Source of the DNA: Prunus persica
Taxonomy: Eukaryota > Streptophyta > Magnoliopsida > Rosales > Rosaceae
Reading direction: 5' to 3'
Length of the DNA stretch: 64,000 nt
Assembly: GCF_000346465.2 (NCBI RefSeq)
Contig: NC_034012.1
Span: 8,912,294-8,976,293, forward strand
Numbering within the stretch: the stretch's first letter is position 1; the number at the start of each line of letters is the position of its first letter. The translations under genes were made by a program, and so were the position numbers. Below the pieces are notes generated by a model that ran no database searches, had not been told where the DNA came from, and was given only the letters and a program-made list of their open reading frames with translations. Shown piece by piece: positions 56,746 through 64,000 of the stretch.

Positions 56746-58151
56746 GTTTTCTATAACTCACCCACCACCTAAACCTAATATTTCTAAAATGATTCTGAAT
56801 TCTAAAACCCCTAAAAGCGTACATTTATTTTTGATTTGTTTTTAGGTATAAAGTGTGCCCACCATATGTGGGCCATGGGGTGTAGTGTTTTATTTTTTGG
56901 TTGAAATCGAGTTTCATTAAATAGAAGGTCAAAGCTAGATTACTATGGGGTGTAGTGTAGTCCTCTACGTTCTTCACCTTATATGGGGTGGAGTTGGGGC
57001 TGCTACGGTAATCATCTCGTGTGAAATTGTCAACTTAGGATTATGTATTTATTATAACAAAACAGTGATATTTCTGTTACATGTAAGTTTATTTTGCTTA
57101 GTTGAGTGATATTTCTCTTCTTAACGTTGTAAGAGATCCCAAAATCGAATTCTCCTCCCTCATTAATTAAAAAGAAAAAGAAAAAAGATCACATGTAAAG
57201 ACCATATAGTTTCCATCTCCAATAGTTAAGTGTTGCCAATACTATACTGAGCTTCAAGACCACAGGGATCCCAATTTCTACAAGTACACAGTTAACAGAG
57301 GTCCAATTGGGCATGTACAAATTGACCTTCCATACCATGTAGCCCTGGCCTTCTTGAACATGTGGATATCCCAAACGATCACAACCCTAGTTGCTATTTG
57401 CTTTTTAATTGTAAAACTCACAATGGTGGGAACTATATAAGGTTCTTCATAAAGGGCCTTATTTTGTATAGGCTAGGCTGTCCTCTCCAAGGAATCTCAT
57501 TCCTTACTTCATTGAAAAATCAAGAATAAGCATATATCTCGCATTACTTTTTAATTCATAACTGCACGTAAATAACTTGTAACGAAAATGATTCATTCAA
57601 TCTATATCTCCGTTTCAAGTTAGTAACATGTACAAGGGAGCCCACAAATACCACTAGAAGAAAGCAACAAGACACCTATCATGCCTATCTTTCCTCAATG
57701 AGCACTCTTCTTGTTATATTGTCCATATCTTCTTGGTTTTCTTTATTAAAAAGCAAAATTGTAGCAATGGCCCTTCTCTACTTTACTTTTCGTTCTTAAA
57801 CCTCAAAAATTGTTATAGTTGTTCTTTAATTAGATATCGTGTTGCATCATTGGTCACTCCCTCAATTCTGTTAGATTTTTTGTCAAAATTAAAGGTAAAT
57901 TGAGAAATTCTTGTCAAATATTTATTAAATAAATAAACGATTTAAAGAAAAAAAACCACTGACACTACCCAGAAAACAGCCACTTTATCCCCATCCCCAC
58001 TTACCCAAATTTATCACCACAACCACCCACCTCAACTCAACAGCTTCCACCTCTACGTTTTTCCCTGCATCACCGAGCTCAAGCTCAGCACCACCAGGCT
58101 CAAACCCATCAAAATGAGCAAACCCTCTTCCACCCCACCAACAGTCCACCC

Positions 58152-58198
<47 letters not shown>

Positions 58199-58335
58199 AG
58201 TTCGGTTGCCGAATCCCCTTTTGGTACAATTCTATATAAAATTGAATTTCTTGATTTTATTTATTTATTGAACTTCCCTTTTTCATTCTTGAATTGTTGT
58301 TGATTGGCTTCGCTCCATTTGGACAGTAGTGTTTA
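56746..58335. other. Intergenic, no gene seen
   Basis: AT-rich spacer. A CT microsatellite lies at about 58155-58196, preceded by a C-rich stretch with a weak proline-like reading. No gene is supported. Confidence 0.5.
58155..58196. repeat. (CT)n microsatellite
   Basis: A CT run of about 42 bp. Confidence 0.9.
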
Positions 58336-58343
58336 GTTCTCAG

Positions 58344-59098
58344 CAGAGCCGGCCTTGGGTAATCTGAGGCCCAGGGCAAAAATCTAAAGTGTGCCCAAAA
58401 TAATGTAAACATTAAAATTATAATTTTTTATCAAGTAATTAATTTTATTAAAATTATAGCATTCATTGTTTTTACAACATAAGCCTTCCCGTTTGTTATT
58501 TTTTGATGATAATAATTTGAGGAAAAATGTCATCGTGTTCATCCATAGGGAATTTGCAGTTAGTTTCTCCCACATGAAACTTTTCTAAAAGTAAATCTGC
58601 CATTTTTGCATCATAAACTTTCAATTCATTTTCATTTTCTGCTTATTCTTCCAAATGAATATGAACAATTCATTTGGTAAATCTTCAGATAAATTTTCAT
58701 GTTTAAACCAAGTAATCCATTAAAAAACTCACGTTCTCCCTGCAAAACTGATTAAAACCCAAGAAAAATCATCTTTGTTGTTTATCTGGGTCTGCACCTG
58801 AAACCCATCTCAATTCTCAATGAATAAGTTCTCAATTGGCGATCTTGAATCTGCAAGAATGCTTATATAAAGTGATTATTTGGAAAATAGCAGCAACATA
58901 GGAAATAAATAGACAAAGAGAAAGGACTTACAGCTCTGTTGGCTTCGTCTCTTCTGTCATGGAGGGGAAATGATAGGAAAGACGAAAGAGAGAGGCAATG
59001 GAGAGGAGAGAGGCCGCGGTGTGACTGTGAGTGAGGGATGATAGGTACATATATAAGAAAATTGAGACAACAAGAATCTAAACCCTAGTGTGGTCTGG

Positions 59099-59129
<31 letters not shown>

Positions 59130-59359
59130 TTTTTGGAAAAGGATTTAAAAACAATATATTTGCTAGCATATATGGGTGAGCACGCGCTTTTGGGAAGGGA
59201 GGATTAAACAAAAATGCACGCTTGGTTTTTAATTTATTTATTTTATTTGTTTTGTTCTATACGTATATAATATATGGCTTAACTTTATTTTTTTGGTGCC
59301 CCTTTCAATTATGGGCCCCGGGCCCAGGCCCCAGTTGCCCTCCCCAAGGGCCGGCTCTG
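58344..59359. mobile_element. 1,016-bp non-autonomous hAT element with 8-bp target duplication
   Basis: It begins CAGAGCCGGCC and ends GGCCGGCTCTG: perfect 11-bp terminal inverted repeats. The similarity of the ends continues imperfectly (GAGGCCCAGGGC against GGGCCTGGGCCC reversed). The 8-bp repeat GTTCTCAG flanks both sides (58336-58343 and 59360-59367), which fits a hAT insertion. Inside there is no complete transposase; a GTTTT pentamer run lies at about 59098-59125. Confidence 0.88.
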
Positions 59360-59367
59360 GTTCTCAG

Positions 59368-60037
59368 ATTAAGAGGGTGAGTTGCTGAGGTAAGGGGAGG
59401 GTTGATTTATGGGGAGGGTCGGGCGACTGGACTGAGAAGTGGTGAGGGTAGTAATTGGGTAAAAGTCTTATTTGCCCTTCAAAAAAAATATCACGTGCAT
59501 CGCATATGATCAATTTTGACGAAAAAACTATTAGAGTTGACAGAAAAGACGAGCGGTGCAACGCGATATTTAATTAAAAGACCACCGTAATAATTTTTGA
59601 GGTTGAGCCTTAACCCTTCAATTTAGGACCACATACCCTACAACTCATTTAGTTGAAGACTTGAACAATGAAGGCATCCCATGCCTACCAAACAATACCA
59701 GTCCTTGGGTGAGCCCTCTCATTAATTTTTGTACCCGAAATAAAACGCCCCAAGTTGCTCCAGTGTCCATTCTAAAAACATGGTGGATATATAGACTTAG
59801 TCAAGTTAGTTAAAACAGATGTGCTCTTTATTCTACTTATAAATTAAGATAAAGTAAAATATTATTTATATAAAAAATTTAAAAAAAAACACACCGTGGA
59901 TCCGAATCAATCAAAACCCCGACCCGAATGGAGTGTGGAAGCAATTGAGCTAAGATATTTGTTAGTAGAGGAGTATTGTAATTTACAGTTGCAAAGCAAC
60001 GGCGGCCTCCTACGCCACGACACTTGTTAGAAACCTC
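59368..60037. other. Promoter-side flank of the BBX gene
   Basis: AT-rich spacer. No open frame of note. The BBX promoter lies at its right end. Confidence 0.5.
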
Positions 60038-60043
60038 CACGTG
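60038..60043. promoter_or_regulatory. G-box (CACGTG) upstream of the BBX gene
   Basis: The palindrome CACGTG lies 120 bp before the BBX start codon, in the context CTCCACGTGTAC. G-boxes bind bZIP and bHLH factors. In Arabidopsis, HY5 regulates group IV BBX genes, so light control is plausible here but inferred. Confidence 0.6.
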
Positions 60044-60162
60044 TACAAATTGAAATGGCTTGCTGGCCTCAAAAATCACTCATTTACTAGCTCCTCCTCC
60101 AACTATTGAGAGAGAAGAAACCCAAGAAGAGATTTTTGAAGGGTTTAGAAAGAGAGAAAGAG

Positions 60163-61600
60163 ATGAAGATACAGTGCAACGTGTGCGAGGCAGCTGAGGC
60201 CAACGTACTATGCTGTGCAGACGAGGCAGCTCTGTGCTGGGCTTGTGATGAGAAGGTTCACAAAGCAAACAAGCTCGCAAGCAAGCACCAGAGGGTTCCT
60301 CTGTCTGCATCTCACATGCCCAAATGCGATATCTGCCAGGTACTTAAATCCCACATCAAAAAGTTGCTTATTTTTTTCTTAAGAATATGAAAATCAACAT
60401 GGGTTTTGTTTGAAATTTGAGTTCATGATTTGCAGGAGGCAGTTGGGTATTTTTTCTGTTTAGAAGATCGAGCTTTGCTCTGTAGAACATGTGATGTTGC
60501 TATACACGCTGCTAATAGCTTGGTGTCAGCTCACCGGAGGTTTTTGCTCACCGGAATCAAAGTTGGCCCTGAGCCAACTGAGCCTGATTCTGGAGGAGGT
60601 GGTGTTGGTGGTGGTGGTGTTGGTGTTGGTGCCTCTTCTTCTTCTGTGAAGTTACGTTCTGGGTCTGGGTCTGGGTCTGGGTCTGGGTCGAGATGCGATA
60701 CGCACAATCCAATGCCTGTGGAGTGCAAGGTAGCACCGGCCGGTGTTGATGTGATGCCTTTTGCTGGGGGTTCTTCAGCTGGGACTGTTCCTCAGTGGCA
60801 TATAGATGAGTTTCTGGGACTCTCTGATTTTGATCAGAGTTTTAGCTACATTGAAAATGGATCTTCCAAGGTGTGTGGCCATGGTGTCCAATGTTCAATT
60901 GTTATTAGAATTTATGATATGGTACTGCTGCTATATTCATATTACAAAATTGTGGCACCTATTTTTCTGTTTAATAAGAAATTTGGAAAGAAAGTACTGC
61001 AAATTGGTCTCAAACTCTCAATAGTCAAGGATTGTGAAATTCATAAGATTGCACTTCATTTGCAAACAGGAATGTCTCATAGGCTTGTGCTCTGGGTCAC
61101 ACTGACCCATTTTTACCCCTGTTTTGTTGCAAACCCCTTATGCTTATTGAAGAACCGACTTAAATTAGGCTATCAAGTAGAAGACAGAATTCAAGACTCC
61201 TTTATTTTTTTCTTTTAAGTACCCTTTGTGACTGATGACCTACTCCTTGTCATATTTTTTTCTAGGCTTTATGGTTATCTCAGTGCATAATGGTGCTTCT
61301 ATTTTGTGCTATTTCTATCAGGCTGACTGCGGTAAACTTGGGGAGTATGACTCACCAGCTTTAAAATCATCTGAGGAGGAAATGGAAGATTATGAGTGCA
61401 TAGGTGAGGTGCCAGAGACCTCTTGGATGGTACCCCAGGTACCTTCCCCACCTACAGCCTCGGGACTCTACTGGCCTAGAAGTTCTCAGATTTCATCTGA
61501 TTTTGCAGTGTTTGTTCCAGACATTTGCCACTCACAAATGCAAAACCCTCTTTATTCTCAACATAATGGTACCGTCTCAAAACGTCGTAGGCAATTCTAG
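60163..61600 (+). CDS. BBX22: Double B-box zinc finger protein (BBX22-like), 296 aa, three exons
   Basis: Group IV BBX proteins are nuclear light-signalling regulators that work with HY5 and are degraded via COP1. Exons: 60163-60339, 60436-60870 and 61322-61600; 891 nt in frame. B-box 1 (residues 1-47) starts [25 protein letters not shown] and ends KHQRVPLS. B-box 2 (about 53-100) has [26 protein letters not shown] and [10 protein letters not shown]. There is no CCT domain. A glycine-rich and Ser-Gly repeat tract, encoded by TCTGGG repeats (60657-60687), lies mid-protein. A VP pair ([15 protein letters not shown]) and a conserved end ([22 protein letters not shown]) are seen. The length fits BBX22 (about 299 aa). 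An upstream in-frame ATG (60106) would add a basic extension; 60163 is preferred by family alignment. Retaining intron 2 keeps the frame open to 61218. Confidence 0.88.
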
Positions 61601-63354
61601 TCCTTGCTACAAAAGTTACCATATATGTTGGATTTGTTTGACTGTGCTTATAATATCATTTTGTGTACCGTTCTCTCTTCTCTAGAGTAGAATAAGTGTA
61701 ATATTATGCTATGGTATCTGTTGAAAGTAGATTTGTCTTACTTACCACTTTCCATGTAGTGTCTGTAAACATCTTTTCACAACATAAAAATAAATTAGTT
61801 GTATTTGGTTACTGCATCATATGGAGTTGATTTTTTCCCATTAAGATTTACAAGGTTCTCCTTTGTTCGATAGGAAGGTCAGAGTTGTTACCATGCTCAT
61901 AAAATTCAATGAATTCAAGAACCCAGACCTAGTGGTTGGATGTTCTGATATTTCTATACTGAGAACCTTGCAAAGTTGTCATAAATTCAATTACCTGGTG
62001 ATAAATCTATAGTCGTTTTTTCAGATGCTTAGAAATGTTGAAGCTATGGTCACTTACTGGCTCCTTGGTTGCTTCAATAGTTCTGAAATTTTTATGCTGG
62101 TTCATGACCTGTCCATGACTGTTTGCCTCCCATGTCTTGTGCATTGGCTTCTATCTTTCACATGCAGTTTACAGAGGCTCACAAGGGCTGATGCTAGCAT
62201 TTTTTATATTTGATATGGTTAAGACTGTGATGCAGTATGATTGAACTAATATGTCATTGGTTCTCATTGAGATGCATTGAGCATCACAAATAAAAGTTTA
62301 TCCGTCTATATGTATTGTGGGTCTCTTATGTCAAGGTATTATGATATGATCTACTAGAAAGTTCTGTACTTGTTCACTTGTGCATGATATTTAAGTCCCA
62401 GCCCCCTGCCTACCACAACTTTATGTTTCAAGTCATGATATTGTCATTTCATGTTTTCTTTTTGTTTTTCAGTAAGGGTTCAAATACCACGCAACCTTTT
62501 ATGTTAGGAATGCTTCAAATCAAATGGTATATGCAATTTGAATGATGAAAACATGTTGAATTTGCATAAAAATTGGACAATAGCATATGCTTAAATGTTT
62601 GAATTGTTGGACAACATTGCACATGGCAAGAGTACTTTAATGGTTGGCCTGCTAGCACGAGCCAAAAAACAGGAATGCAAGGGAGGAAATATCCATTATT
62701 AGGCTTCCTTCTAATCTTGTTGTTTAGAGATTCATGTTACCACTTCTTTGTTGATCTGCAAGATGGATGGTGGTGTTGCGCCTATATGTTTGTATGCCAT
62801 ATGTCTTTCTCCGTTTGTCCGCCTCTCCACGTGCAGGCCCATCATGCATGTGAGGGGGGAGTAAAACGTAAAACTTGATATACATTGTTGGCTCATTCCT
62901 TGATAGTTGACGGACAACTTAAACTTTTGGAGCCAATGGTTGTCTAACGAGAGTAACCCCATTTTCTTCCTAAGAAGTTAGTAAGAGCAACCAGATTCTT
63001 ACACATTTTGATTTACATAGAAGTTGAATGCAAGTTTCCGTTGTCTGTTGCACCTCATAATTGTGTACACGATCTGTATACGATGAATTTTCATTTCATT
63101 CTAACAATGTCTTCAGAATGTTGCGTATTTGATTGTACTATTAGTTATTTTGTGACTTGTGAGCACCAGATTTCCATGCCCGTTCAAACAAACGTTCCGT
63201 CTAGTTTTTTCAGGAGGGCAGATATGAAATGAATAATAAAAAATAAAAAATAAAAAACTAGTGTCCACCAATGTATTTAATTTATTATATAAAAATATAT
63301 ATGTACAATAACAGATTTTGCATATAGAAATTTGTATGATTATCCTTCTCCTTT
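61601..63354. other. Convergent 3' spacer between BBX and RID3-like genes
   Basis: BBX 3' UTR and AT-rich spacer; short open frames at 62025-62962 have no family resemblance. An A/AT-rich stretch lies near 63235-63260. Confidence 0.5.
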
Positions 63355-64000
63355 TCACCACTGTTTGTTGTTGCGACTACCTCTCTTGGCTTCCTTGAGG
63401 ATGAGTTCCAAGAGCCTCTCATACATTGCAATAGCAGATTCAAGCATATCAATGGCTCTGTTTCTATCATTTGCAGCCACTTTCAACACATCTTCCATTT
63501 CTAATATTTTCTTTATTGGCATATTCATAAGTTCTTTGCCAGAAGACCCAAAGTAGCAATTTCCAGATCCGTAAGCACCATTGCTCATTCCAAAACCATT
63601 GGCTTTGCTACAATTTATGCCTGTAGCTGCCACCAGATCACTAATGCTCCCCATCTCATTTCCAAGGGCCATGATCACCTGACCCGCATCAACTTCCCAA
63701 ACCCAAACACTCCCGTCTTCCGAAGCCGATATCAAATTCCTTCCCCCATTCACCATCACCATAGATACAACTGCACCACCGTGCTTCGGAGTCCACGCGA
63801 TCAATTCACTGCCTTGGGTCACAAGTTGCCTGCTTCCAACTTTCAGTGATCCCTTGTGTACTGAACCATCTGATCCTGCAACATAGAACTCAGGCTGTGT
63901 TGGGTTCAATGCAACCCATGAAATAGTGCATGGAAACACAATGGTACGCAGGAGCGTTCCACGCAAGAGACTCCAGAATTTACATGTGCAATCCAATGAG
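63355..64000 (-). CDS. RID3: WD40 protein, RID3 / Ipi3-WDR18 family, C-terminal part (partial)
   Basis: The frame is open to the window edge; the N-terminal part lies beyond position 64000. The stop is TGA at 63355-63357. The first residues seen, SLDCTCKFWSLLRGTLLRTIVFP, form the end of a WD40 repeat. Next come ISWVALNPTQPEFYVAGSDGSVHKGSL and GGAVVSMVMVNGGRNLISASEDGSVWVWEV, another clear repeat. The tail contains KELMNMPIKKILEMEDVL and a helical stretch with AMYERLLELILKEAKRGS, as in ROOT INITIATION DEFECTIVE 3 of Arabidopsis. Homologues of this family (Ipi3/WDR18) act in the Rix1 complex for 60S ribosome assembly. No frameshift is seen in this 645-nt part. Confidence 0.85.
   Translation of the reverse strand, partial: SLDCTCKFWSLLRGTLLRTIVFPCTISWVALNPTQPEFYVAGSDGSVHKGSLKVGSRQLVTQGSELIAWTPKHGGAVVSMVMVNGGRNLISASEDGSVWVWEVDAGQVIMALGNEMGSISDLVAATGINCSKANGFGMSNGAYGSGNCYFGSSGKELMNMPIKKILEMEDVLKVAANDRNRAIDMLESAIAMYERLLELILKEAKRGSRNNKQW

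Noticed and set aside
62675..62962. Overlapping short frames on both strands
   Set aside because: No conservation signs; A/T-rich spacer between convergent genes.

Overview
The window is nuclear DNA of a flowering plant. Its genes have introns and its families are plant-specific: a SWEET sugar transporter, UDP-rhamnose synthase, class I trehalose-phosphate synthase, HEI10, a B-box zinc finger and a RID3-type WD40 protein. Long GA/CT microsatellites, small hAT-type elements and the sequence style suggest a woody eudicot, possibly Rosaceae such as Prunus. That taxonomic guess is inference, since no search was possible. All exon boundaries below were read by hand from splice signals, reading frame and family similarity.

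Layout. 1-128: last exon of an unknown plus-strand gene. 1487-3913 (-): SWEET2-like sugar transporter. 4.2-10.6 kb: AT-rich intergenic DNA with small repeats. 10.6-13.76 kb (+): RHM (UDP-rhamnose synthase) with TATA box and leader intron. 14.7-14.9 kb: an inverted stray piece of the TPS1 3' end. 15.2-21.2 kb (-): complete 17-exon TPS1 (924 aa), with a possible distant leader near 27.5 kb. 21.2-31 kb: intergenic, with SINE-like pieces and microsatellites.

31-44.2 kb (-) is a transposon-derived accessory zone. It holds a doubly frameshifted F-box gene followed by the C-terminal half of a hAT transposase, a second decayed copy of the same arrangement, a third F-box remnant split by a MITE, an intact Myb/SANT gene with its own TATA box and leader intron, and an intact BED/hAT transposase-like gene that looks domesticated. 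A clean hAT MITE with an 8-bp target duplication lies inside it.

44.65-45.41 kb is the strangest stretch. It is an array of about a dozen short palindromes (consensus GTATAGCCGnnCGGCTATAC), interleaved with G-box-like CACGTGTCA blocks. It ends about 60 bp upstream of the start codon of the first of two tandem NADK3-type NAD(H) kinase genes (45.5-48.1 and 48.8-51.4 kb, +). Then come HEI10 (52.0-54.3 kb, -), a 5'-truncated LINE with target-site duplication (56.1-56.7 kb), a 1,016-bp non-autonomous hAT element (58.34-59.36 kb), a BBX22-like gene (60.2-61.6 kb, +) and the 3' half of a RID3-like WD40 gene (63.4 kb to the edge, -).

The genes are not an operon or pathway cluster. TPS1, SWEET2 and RHM all concern sugar metabolism or transport, but each has its own promoter and nothing in the sequence links them. 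The most unusual observations are the palindrome/G-box array abutting one NADK copy, the duplicated F-box/hAT unit, and the inverted TPS1 fragment.
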